Of a stretch of DNA of 44,528 nt, positions 38,107 through 44,528 are shown piece after piece. The notes beneath the pieces were generated by a model. The model had not been told where the DNA came from. It saw only the letters and a list, made by a program, of their open reading frames with translations, and did no database searches. Each line of letters starts with the position of its first letter. The stretch's first letter is position 1. Origin of the DNA: Bradyrhizobium sp. (GTDB lineage: Bacteria; Pseudomonadota; Alphaproteobacteria; Rhizobiales; Xanthobacteraceae); assembly GCF_016213215.1 (NCBI RefSeq), contig NZ_JACRAW010000058.1, positions 1 through 44,528 of the forward strand, in the 5' to 3' direction. Made by a program: the position numbers and the translations under genes.

Positions 38107-38589
38107 ATGCGCTGTCCGAGCTGCAATAGTCTCGATACGCAGGTAAAGGACTCGCGTCCGACCGAGGACTCTTCCGTCATCCGGCGGCGGCGCGTATGCG
38201 TCGCCTGTGGTTTCCGCTTCACGACCTTCGAGCGCGTGCAGCTGCGCGAGCTGACCGTGATCAAGCGCAACGGCCGGCGCGTGCCGTTCGACCGCGACAA
38301 GCTGATGCGCTCGGTGCAGATTTCCCTGCGCAAGCGCCCGGTGGAGCCGGAGCGCGTGGAGAAGATGGTTTCCGCAATCGTCCGTGAGCTCGAAAGCGCG
38401 GGCGAGTCGGAGATCTCGTCGGAAGTGATCGGCGAGACCGTGATGGAGCATCTGCGCGCGCTCGACGATGTCGCCTATGTGCGCTTTGCTTCGGTGTACC
38501 GCAATTTCCGTGAGGCCAAGGACTTCGAGGCCGTGCTCGGCGAGCTCTCCGGCGAGGAGGAAGCCCGGCTTGCGGCGTTGCGCAAATGA
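38107..38589 (+). CDS. nrdR: Transcriptional repressor NrdR
   Basis: A 160-residue repressor of ribonucleotide reductase genes. The zinc ribbon uses Cys3, Cys6, Cys31 and Cys34 ([20 protein letters not shown] and [13 protein letters not shown]), and an ATP-cone follows ([20 protein letters not shown]). Its stop overlaps the ribD start by four bases (ATGA). Its place between glyA and ribD is the usual alphaproteobacterial order. Confidence 0.97.
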   Translation: MRCPSCNSLDTQVKDSRPTEDSSVIRRRRVCVACGFRFTTFERVQLRELTVIKRNGRRVPFDRDKLMRSVQISLRKRPVEPERVEKMVSAIVRELESAGESEISSEVIGETVMEHLRALDDVAYVRFASVYRNFREAKDFEAVLGELSGEEEARLAALRK

Positions 38590-39734
38590 TCTTTCGCATC
38601 CTGGAAGATCAGCTCGGGCAGAAGATCCGGGAACAAAAGGAAGCTGATCGCCGCTTCATGGAGCAGGCGTTGATGCTCGGACGGCGCGGCCTTGGCCGAA
38701 CCTGGCCCAATCCCGCCGTGGGTGCCGTCGTCGTCAAGGACGGCGTGATCCTCGGGCGCGGCTGGACCCAGCCCGGCGGCCGGCCCCACGGCGAGCCGGA
38801 GGCCCTGAGGCAGGCAGGTGAGGCGGCGCGCGGCGCCACCCTCTATGTAACGCTGGAGCCCTGTTCCCATTTCGGCAAGACGCCGCCCTGCGCGGACGCG
38901 GTGATCGAGGCGGGCATTGCGCGCGTCGTGTCGGCCATCGAGGATCCCAATCCGGAAGTCACAGGTAAGGGCCATGCGCGGCTCCGCGCCGCGGGTATCA
39001 TCGTCGATGTGGGGCTGTGCGCAACGGAAGCTGCATACGACCATGCCGGTCATTTCCGTCGGGTCCGCGACCGGCGGCCCCATGTGATCCTCAAGCTCGC
39101 GGTCTCGACGGACGACAAGATCGCCGGTGCCGGCGGCAAGCCGGTCACGGTGACGGGCGAAGCGGCGCGCAGGCGCGCGCATCTGCTCCGCGCCCAGAGC
39201 GATGCTATTCTGATCGGGGTCGGCACCGCGCTCGCCGACGATCCGCTTCTTACGTGTCGCCTGCCGGGCATGGCGGCGCGCTCGCCGGTTCGGGTCGTGC
39301 TCGATCCGAGCCTGCGCCTTGTTACCTCCAGCAAGCTGGTTCAGTCGGCGCGGGAGACGCCGTTGTGGCTGGTCGGATCCGAACTCGCCGAAGCGGCCGC
39401 TGCGGCGAGGCTCGGCGCGGCCGGCGCGCAGATCATCCGCGTTCCTCCAGGGACTGCGACGGACCTCGATCCGTCCGCGGTGCTGCACGCGCTGGCGGAC
39501 AAAGGCATTACGCGGCTCATGGTCGAAGGCGGAAGCCGCGTGGCATCCTCTTTCGTGAAGGCCGGCCTTGCCGATGAAGTCTGGCTGTTTCGCGGAAGCG
39601 AGGCCATCGGCCCCGACGGCGTCGATGCGCTCGATGCATTGCCGCTGTCGGAAATCACGCAGTCGCCCGCTTTTGCGGTCCGTGCTAGCGAGAGTTTCGG
39701 CAAGGATACTCTTACCATCTACGAGCGCACTTGA
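38586..39734 (+). CDS. ribD: Bifunctional riboflavin deaminase/reductase RibD
   Basis: 382 residues. Carries out deamination and then reduction of the pyrimidine intermediate in riboflavin synthesis. N-terminal deaminase: zinc and proton-shuttle residues in [14 protein letters not shown] (His68, Glu70; the usual form is HAE, here HGE) and [21 protein letters not shown]-terminal reductase: [36 protein letters not shown] and [13 protein letters not shown]. The start overlaps the nrdR stop; a later Met at residue 25 is a possible alternative start. ribE follows with no gap. Confidence 0.96.
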   Translation: MIFRILEDQLGQKIREQKEADRRFMEQALMLGRRGLGRTWPNPAVGAVVVKDGVILGRGWTQPGGRPHGEPEALRQAGEAARGATLYVTLEPCSHFGKTPPCADAVIEAGIARVVSAIEDPNPEVTGKGHARLRAAGIIVDVGLCATEAAYDHAGHFRRVRDRRPHVILKLAVSTDDKIAGAGGKPVTVTGEAARRRAHLLRAQSDAILIGVGTALADDPLLTCRLPGMAARSPVRVVLDPSLRLVTSSKLVQSARETPLWLVGSELAEAAAAARLGAAGAQIIRVPPGTATDLDPSAVLHALADKGITRLMVEGGSRVASSFVKAGLADEVWLFRGSEAIGPDGVDALDALPLSEITQSPAFAVRASESFGKDTLTIYERT

Positions 39735-40343
39735 ATGTTCACAGGCATTGTCACCGACATTGGGGAGATCGTCAGCCTGACGCCGACCGCGCAGGGGCAG
39801 CTGCACCGTCTGCGCATCGCCTGCCACTATGATCGTGCAACGATTGCGGATGGCGCTTCGATCGCCTGCAACGGCGTCTGCCTGACGGTCGTTGCTTCGG
39901 GCGTCGAGGCCGGCCGGACCTGGTTCGAGGTCGATACCGCCGCCGAAACGCTTCGCCTCACCACCGCCAGGCACTGGAAGGTCGGCACCAGGCTCAACCT
40001 CGAGCGCGCGCTCAAGATCGGCGACGAGCTCGGCGGCCATATCGTCGCGGGCCATGTCGACGGAATCGCGAACATCCTCAGCCGCGAGGACCTGCCCGAC
40101 ATGGCACGGTTCGAACTGCGAACCAGTCGCGAGCTTGCGCGCTTCATCGCGCCGAAAGGCTCGGTGACGCTGGACGGCGTTTCGCTGACCATCAATGCGG
40201 TCGGGGAGGTTACCTTCACGGTTCTGATCATCCCGCACACGCTCAGCGTGACCACCATCGGCAACTGGCGTGCCGCCGACGAGGTCAATATCGAGGTCGA
40301 CCTGATGGCCCGCTACGCGGCGCGATTGACGGAAATGAAGTAG
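39735..40343 (+). CDS. ribE: Riboflavin synthase alpha chain
   Basis: 202 residues. Dismutates 6,7-dimethyl-8-ribityllumazine to riboflavin. It is two lumazine-binding repeats: MFTGIVTDIGEIVSL with SIACNGVCLTVV in the first, and GGHIVAGHVDGIANIL with GSVTLDGVSLTIN in the second. Starts directly after the ribD stop (TGA then ATG), so translation is coupled. A palindromic repeat separates it from ribH. Confidence 0.97.
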   Translation: MFTGIVTDIGEIVSLTPTAQGQLHRLRIACHYDRATIADGASIACNGVCLTVVASGVEAGRTWFEVDTAAETLRLTTARHWKVGTRLNLERALKIGDELGGHIVAGHVDGIANILSREDLPDMARFELRTSRELARFIAPKGSVTLDGVSLTINAVGEVTFTVLIIPHTLSVTTIGNWRAADEVNIEVDLMARYAARLTEMK

Positions 40344-40351
40344 GAGAGACT

Positions 40352-40439
40352 GTCATACGCGGGCTTGACCCGCGTATCCATCCTCTTAACAAGAGGGCCG
40401 GTTGATCCGATGGATTGCCGGGTCAAGCCCGGCAATGAC
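40352..40439. repeat. Palindromic repeat, family B, between ribE and ribH
   Basis: Bounded by GTCAT (40352-40356) and ATGAC (40435-40439). It has three internal stems: ACGCGGG/CCCGCGT around 40357-40375, CCTCTT/AAGAGG (40382-40396) and TTGCCGGG/CCCGGCAA around 40415-40435, with ATCCAT/ATGGAT between them. It is different in sequence from family A. I recall similar elements in many Bradyrhizobium intergenic regions. It ends 14 bases before the ribH ATG. Confidence 0.85.
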
Positions 40440-40453
40440 AAGACAGGTGCTCA

Positions 40454-40945
40454 ATGGCAGACGCGCGGCGCGCTCCCCTGAAAGACCAGACCGACATCTC
40501 GGGCGCCCGGGCGCTGGTGGTCGAGGCGCGCTTCTATGACGACATCCAGGATGCGCTCCTGGAAGGCGCGGTCGCCGAATTGAAGGCGGCGGGCGTCAGC
40601 CATGACGTCATCACGGTTCCCGGTGCCCTGGAGATTCCCGCCGCCATTGCCATCGCGGTGGATGCGGCGGAGAAGAACGGCAGGCCCTATGATGCTGCAA
40701 TTGCGCTCGGCTGCGTGATCCGCGGCGACACCATCCATTTCGAGATCGTCTCGATGGAATCCTCGCGCGCGCTGATGGATCTTGCGCTGGCGTGTAAGCT
40801 TCCGCTCGGCAACGGCATTCTGACCGTCAATACCGAAGCGCAGGCCTGGGCGCGCGCCCGCGCCAGCGAGCTCAACAAGGGCGGCGACGCCGCGCGCGCG
40901 GCACTGGCGATGCTGCGCATCAAGCGCCGGCTGGCGCGGGCTTGA
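40454..40945 (+). CDS. ribH: 6,7-dimethyl-8-ribityllumazine synthase
   Basis: 163 residues. Joins the ribityl-pyrimidine and 3,4-dihydroxy-2-butanone 4-phosphate to lumazine. Motifs: [34 protein letters not shown] and [14 protein letters not shown] with catalytic His95. The ribosome binding site (AGGTG) sits in the few bases between the family B repeat and the ATG. The stop is two bases before the nusB ATG. Confidence 0.97.
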   Translation: MADARRAPLKDQTDISGARALVVEARFYDDIQDALLEGAVAELKAAGVSHDVITVPGALEIPAAIAIAVDAAEKNGRPYDAAIALGCVIRGDTIHFEIVSMESSRALMDLALACKLPLGNGILTVNTEAQAWARARASELNKGGDAARAALAMLRIKRRLARA

Positions 40946-40947
40946 TC

Positions 40948-41445
40948 ATGGCGGAAAACCCCAGGAAGCCGGCGAGGGGCCTGGAGAAGAAAGCGAACCG
41001 GCGCGGTGCCGCCCGGCTTGCCGCCGTGCAGGCGCTCTATCAGATGGACATCGGCGGCTCGGGGCTCAACGATATCTTCGCCGAATTTGAAAGCCATTGG
41101 CTCGGTGGCGAGGTCGAGGGCGAGAAATACCTGCCGGCCGAGGCGGCCTTCTTCCGCGACATCGTTTCCGGCGTGGTGCGCGACCAGAAGAAACTCGATC
41201 CGTTGATTGACGAGGCGCTGTCGAAAGGCTGGCCGCTGAAGCGGATCGACGCGATCCTTCGCGCGGTGCTGCGCGCCGGCGCCTATGAACTGGAACATCG
41301 CAAGGACGTGCCCGGCCGGGTCGTCGTCTCCGAATATGTCGACGTGGCGAATGCTTTTGTCGATCGCGAGGAGACCGGAATGGTGAATGCGGTTCTCGAG
41401 CAGATCGGGCGCCAGTTTCGCGCCGACGAGTTCGGGCGGGGATAG
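40948..41445 (+). CDS. nusB: Transcription antitermination factor NusB
   Basis: 165 residues, all-helical RNA-binding factor for antitermination, chiefly of rRNA operons. Features: RRGAARLAAVQALYQMDIGG near the N-terminus, [19 protein letters not shown], and VVSEYVDVANAFVDREETGM with VNAVLEQIG. The ATG at 40948 is used; a TTG at 40942 is in frame but overlaps the ribH stop. ribH-nusB-thiL is a common order. Confidence 0.96.
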   Translation: MAENPRKPARGLEKKANRRGAARLAAVQALYQMDIGGSGLNDIFAEFESHWLGGEVEGEKYLPAEAAFFRDIVSGVVRDQKKLDPLIDEALSKGWPLKRIDAILRAVLRAGAYELEHRKDVPGRVVVSEYVDVANAFVDREETGMVNAVLEQIGRQFRADEFGRG

Positions 41446-41452
41446 TTTATGC

Positions 41453-41534
41453 CGTCATTGGGAGGAGCGTAGCGACGAAGCAATCCAGACAGCCTCCGCG
41501 GGTCCATTTCTGGATTGCTTCGCTTGCAATGACG
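41453..41534. repeat. Palindromic repeat, family A, copy 3, between nusB and thiL
   Basis: Bounded by CGTCATTG (41453-41460) and CAATGACG (41527-41534). The left arm GGAGGAGCGTAGCGACGAAG, then CAATCCAG, pairs with CTGGATTGCTTCGCTT. It has the same arms as the copies at 2304-2425 and 11991-12077. It fills the nusB-thiL gap and ends 23 bases before the chosen thiL ATG. Confidence 0.88.
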
Positions 41535-41556
41535 CCGGGATATGAGATCGGTCACG

Positions 41557-42558
41557 ATGACGAACGGCAGCAAACCGGTATCGGGCGAGGATGCCCTGAT
41601 CGCCCGCTATTTCAAGCCGCTGGCGACCGATCCCGGCGCATTTGGGCTCGGGGACGACGCCGCCATCGTGAAGCCCACCGACGAAGACATCGTGGTCAAG
41701 ACCGACGCGATCGTGGAGGGCGTGCATTTCCTCACCGACGACCCACCCGATACGGTGGCGCGCAAGGCGCTGCGGGTGAATCTGTCCGATCTCGCCTCCA
41801 AGGGGGCTATCCCTGCTGGCTTCGTGCTTACGCTGGCATTGCGCAGCGTCGAGGATGCCTGGCTGGCGCCGTTTGCGCGCGCTCTGGGCGAAGACGCAAG
41901 CAGCTTTGGCTGTCCGTTGCTTGGCGGTGACACCGTCTCGACACCGGGGCCGCAGATGATCTCCATTGCCGCGCTCGGACGCGTGCCCGCGGGCAGGATG
42001 GTTCGCCGCAGCGGCGCGAAACCGGGCGATAGGGTCCTCGTCACAGGGACCATCGGCGATGCGACGCTCGGGCTTTCAGTCCTCAAGGGCGGCAGCATCG
42101 CCCAGGCGCTTTCCACAGATCCAGCCGCGCGGGATTCCCTGATCGGGCGATACCGCGTTCCACAGCCGCGCAATGCCCTGGCCCAGGCACTGCGCGAACA
42201 TGCCAGCGCGGCCATGGACGTTTCCGACGGGCTCGCCGGCGACCTTGCAAAACTCTGTGCGGCTTCGGGCGTGTCGGCCGTGATCCAGGCGCCCAACGTC
42301 CCGCTATCGGCTCCCGCTGCCGCCCTGGTGGCTCGTGGCGCTGTCGCGATCGAGGCTCTGTTGTCCGGTGGCGATGATTACGAGATCCTCTGTACCGCCC
42401 CGGAGGACCGTTGTGATTTCTTGATTAAGGCCGGGCGGACCGTCGGGATTCCCGTTATTTCGATAGGCACCGTGGTAGCCGGGACCGGTCTGCCCCGTTT
42501 CCTGGACAGCGAGGGCAGGGAACTGGCCTTGAAACACCTGTCCTACAGCCATTTCTAG
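41557..42558 (+). CDS. thiL: Thiamine-monophosphate kinase
   Basis: 333 residues. Phosphorylates thiamine monophosphate to thiamine diphosphate. Motifs: FGLGDDAAIVKPTDEDIVVK, RVNLSDLASKGAIPAGFVLT, GCPLLGGDTVSTPG, AAMDVSDGLAGDLAKLC and LSGGDDYEILCT. The ATG at 41557 fits the usual N-terminus (GEDALIARYFKPLATDP); the frame also has an ATG at 41542 near the repeat edge. Neither has a strong Shine-Dalgarno site. Confidence 0.95.
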   Translation: MTNGSKPVSGEDALIARYFKPLATDPGAFGLGDDAAIVKPTDEDIVVKTDAIVEGVHFLTDDPPDTVARKALRVNLSDLASKGAIPAGFVLTLALRSVEDAWLAPFARALGEDASSFGCPLLGGDTVSTPGPQMISIAALGRVPAGRMVRRSGAKPGDRVLVTGTIGDATLGLSVLKGGSIAQALSTDPAARDSLIGRYRVPQPRNALAQALREHASAAMDVSDGLAGDLAKLCAASGVSAVIQAPNVPLSAPAAALVARGAVAIEALLSGGDDYEILCTAPEDRCDFLIKAGRTVGIPVISIGTVVAGTGLPRFLDSEGRELALKHLSYSHF

Positions 42559-42902
42559 CGCGAGATCCTGACCCGACGGGTCTCCGTGGCGCAATGTGGG
42601 CGCCGGTTCTCGAAAAGATCATGCTCGATCAAAAACCTATGGGTGCGATGAGTGATTCTCGTCAGTCGAGCCGGGGAATTTTTTCGAATCTCGGAATTTC
42701 GCCGGGGATGGCGGGCCTCCGCCTAAATACTTGCCGAAATCTATGATTTTTGCGCTTCCGACGTTGCACCGCGATTGCGATTTTGGCATGGTCCGGCCGA
42801 TTTAAGGCCGCCCTTTTGAGCAGGGCGGGCCGTGTTTTTGTGCGCCATCCGTTCCCAGCGGCGGTGGGCGTGGGGCAATACAGGATCTGAGGCAGACTTC
42901 AC
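42559..42902. other. Leader region between thiL and hppA
   Basis: 344 bases without a gene. The middle (42670-42780) is AT-richer and should hold the hppA promoter, though no textbook -35/-10 pair is evident. It contains the hairpin listed below. Confidence 0.4.
42806..42839 (+). terminator. Hairpin with U-run upstream of hppA
   Basis: GGCCGCCCT (42806-42814) pairs with AGGGCGGGCC (42822-42831) with one bulged base, followed by GTGTTTTTG. It has the shape of an intrinsic terminator. It could end thiL transcripts or, being only about 65 bases before the hppA start, act as an attenuator of hppA. Confidence 0.5.
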
Positions 42903-44528
42903 ATGACAGCATTATGGTTGATCGTGCTCTGCGGGGCGCTTTCCATCGTCTACGCCATCTGGGCGACGAACTCCGTTCTGAAATCGGATGCCGGCACGCC
43001 GCGCATGCAGGAGATTGCGGCTGCGGTGCGTGAGGGCGCACAGGCTTATCTGCGCCGCCAGTACACCACGATCGGCTTCGTCGGCGTCGTGATCTTCTTG
43101 CTGCTCGCCTACTTCCTCGGCGTGCTGGTTGCCGTCGGCTTTGCCATCGGCGCCATCCTGTCGGGTGCGGCCGGCTTCATCGGCATGAACGTCTCGGTCC
43201 GTGCTAACGTGCGCACCGCGCAGGCTGCGACGACCTCGCTGGCCGGCGGTCTTGAGCTTGCCTTCAAGTCCGGCGCCATTACCGGACTTCTGGTCGCGGG
43301 TCTCGCGCTGCTCGGCGTGACCCTCTATTTCGGCTTCCTCACCTATTCGATGCATCTGGCCCCGGACAGCCGCACCGTCATCGACGCCATGGTCGCGCTC
43401 GGCTTCGGCGCCTCGCTGATTTCGATCTTCGCCCGTCTCGGCGGCGGCATCTTCACCAAGGGTGCTGACGTCGGCGGCGACCTCGTCGGCAAGGTCGAGG
43501 CCGGCATTCCCGAGGACGATCCGCGCAACCCGGCCACCATCGCCGACAACGTCGGCGACAACGTCGGTGACTGCGCCGGCATGGCGGCCGACCTGTTCGA
43601 GACGTACGCGGTGACCGCCGTCGCCACCATGGTTCTCGCGGCGATCTACTTCGCCAAGACACCGATCCTCACCAACATGATGACTCTGCCGCTCGCGATC
43701 GGCGGCATCTGCATCATCACCTCGATCCTCGGCACGTTCTTCGTGAAGCTCGGTGCCAACCAGTCGATCATGGGCGCGCTCTACAAGGGTCTGATTGCGA
43801 CCGGCGTCCTGTCGCTGGTCGGCATCGCCGGCGTGATCTATTCCCTGATCGGTTTCGGCAAGCTCGCCGGCGTCGAATACACCGGCCTGGGGCTCTACGA
43901 ATGCGGCGTGGTCGGCCTCGTCGTCACGGCGCTGATCATCTGGATCACCGAGTACTACACGGGTACCGACTATCGCCCGGTCAAGTCGATCGCGCAGGCC
44001 TCGGTCACCGGTCACGGCACCAACGTGATCCAGGGCCTTGCGATCTCGATGGAGGCGACCGCGCTGCCCGCGATCGTCATCATCGCCGGCATCCTCGTGA
44101 CCTACAGCCTTGCCGGCCTGTTCGGCATCGCCATTGCCACCGCGACCATGCTGTCGCTGGCCGGCATGATCGTGGCGCTCGACGCCTTCGGTCCGGTGAC
44201 CGACAACGCCGGCGGCATCGCCGAAATGGCCGGCCTGCCGAAGGAAGTTCGCAAGTCGACCGACGCGCTCGACGCCGTCGGCAACACCACCAAGGCGGTC
44301 ACCAAGGGCTATGCGATCGGCTCGGCCGGTCTCGGTGCCCTGGTGCTGTTTGCGGCCTACAATGAGGACCTCAAGTTCTTCATTGCGGATTCCGCACATC
44401 ACGCCTACTTCGCCGGTGTCAAACCGGACTTCTCGCTCAGCAACCCGTACGTGGTCGTGGGCCTGTTGTTCGGCGGCCTGCTGCCGTATCTGTTCGGCGC
44501 GATGGGCATGACCGCGGTGGGTCGTGCG
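42903..44528 (+). CDS. hppA: K+-independent proton-translocating pyrophosphatase (3' partial)
   Basis: 542 codons are visible and the frame runs off the right edge (full-length proteins have about 690-710). An inner-membrane pump that couples pyrophosphate hydrolysis to proton export. The substrate-site signature reads [20 protein letters not shown], then [17 protein letters not shown], then [10 protein letters not shown]. The cation-selectivity segment is [16 protein letters not shown]: Lys464 where K+-dependent enzymes have Ala, the mark of the K+-independent class. Many hydrophobic helices are seen. The start ATG at 42903 follows a long leader with a terminator-like hairpin. Confidence 0.96.
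   Translation, partial: MTALWLIVLCGALSIVYAIWATNSVLKSDAGTPRMQEIAAAVREGAQAYLRRQYTTIGFVGVVIFLLLAYFLGVLVAVGFAIGAILSGAAGFIGMNVSVRANVRTAQAATTSLAGGLELAFKSGAITGLLVAGLALLGVTLYFGFLTYSMHLAPDSRTVIDAMVALGFGASLISIFARLGGGIFTKGADVGGDLVGKVEAGIPEDDPRNPATIADNVGDNVGDCAGMAADLFETYAVTAVATMVLAAIYFAKTPILTNMMTLPLAIGGICIITSILGTFFVKLGANQSIMGALYKGLIATGVLSLVGIAGVIYSLIGFGKLAGVEYTGLGLYECGVVGLVVTALIIWITEYYTGTDYRPVKSIAQASVTGHGTNVIQGLAISMEATALPAIVIIAGILVTYSLAGLFGIAIATATMLSLAGMIVALDAFGPVTDNAGGIAEMAGLPKEVRKSTDALDAVGNTTKAVTKGYAIGSAGLGALVLFAAYNEDLKFFIADSAHHAYFAGVKPDFSLSNPYVVVGLLFGGLLPYLFGAMGMTAVGRA

Noticed and set aside
42912..44402. A 496-codon minus-strand frame opposite hppA
   Set aside because: Antisense shadow of hppA, same low-complexity pattern.

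Overview
The window looks like chromosomal DNA of an alphaproteobacterium of the Bradyrhizobium / Rhodopseudomonas group. The evidence is the high G+C, the gene order nrdR-ribD-ribE-ribH-nusB-thiL-hppA, an LdtR-like MarR regulator upstream of glyA, a magnesium-type HemB, a K+-independent H+-pyrophosphatase, and two kinds of dispersed repeat that I associate with Bradyrhizobium (from memory, not searched). I see no tRNA, rRNA, CRISPR array, intact insertion sequence or prophage.

Layout. 1-2209: 3' part of parC. 2210-3236: about 1 kb without a gene, holding a palindromic repeat and a strongly hairpinned dispersed element of roughly 0.5 kb that produces false ORFs. 3237-4715: a DUF1326/DUF2182 membrane pair separated by one in-frame stop. 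5352-7004: a Tat-exported amidase. 7828-16155: a complete kdp potassium-uptake operon (small ORF, kdpF, second small ORF, kdpA, kdpB, palindromic repeat, kdpC, kdpD, kdpE). 16279-18473: chromate-resistance pair (ChrA transporter and a rhodanese-ChrB-like protein) with a good sigma-70 promoter. 18666-19625: DmeF-type cobalt/nickel efflux. 19742-24857: a three-gene accessory block consisting of a zinc-ribbon/cyclase/ATPase/TPR protein and two proteins I do not recognise. 25087-31672: small membrane protein, two MFS exporters, ArsC-like reductase, a second class III cyclase, a universal stress protein behind a FixK/FNR-type box, and mntH behind a Mur-type palindrome. 31725-34323: bpt, an RDD membrane protein and hemB on the minus strand. 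34491-36490: DUF6163-like protein, ldtR-like regulator and two 73-residue unknowns. 36785-42558: glyA, nrdR, ribD, ribE, ribH, nusB, thiL. 42903-end: 5' part of hppA.

How genes work together. kdpFABC builds the high-affinity K+ pump and kdpDE is its sensor/regulator pair. ribD, ribE and ribH give three steps of riboflavin synthesis, packed with nrdR, nusB and thiL. chrA and its rhodanese partner are translationally coupled. mntH, dmeF, chrA and ArsC make this a metal-handling neighbourhood.

The best candidates for something undescribed are the cyclase-linked three-gene block (19742-24857), the hydrophobic small ORF between kdpF and kdpA (8021-8125), the out-of-frame leader ORF overlapping the kdpD start, and palindromic repeats placed inside two conserved operons. 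All functions come from reading motifs by eye; no searches were run.
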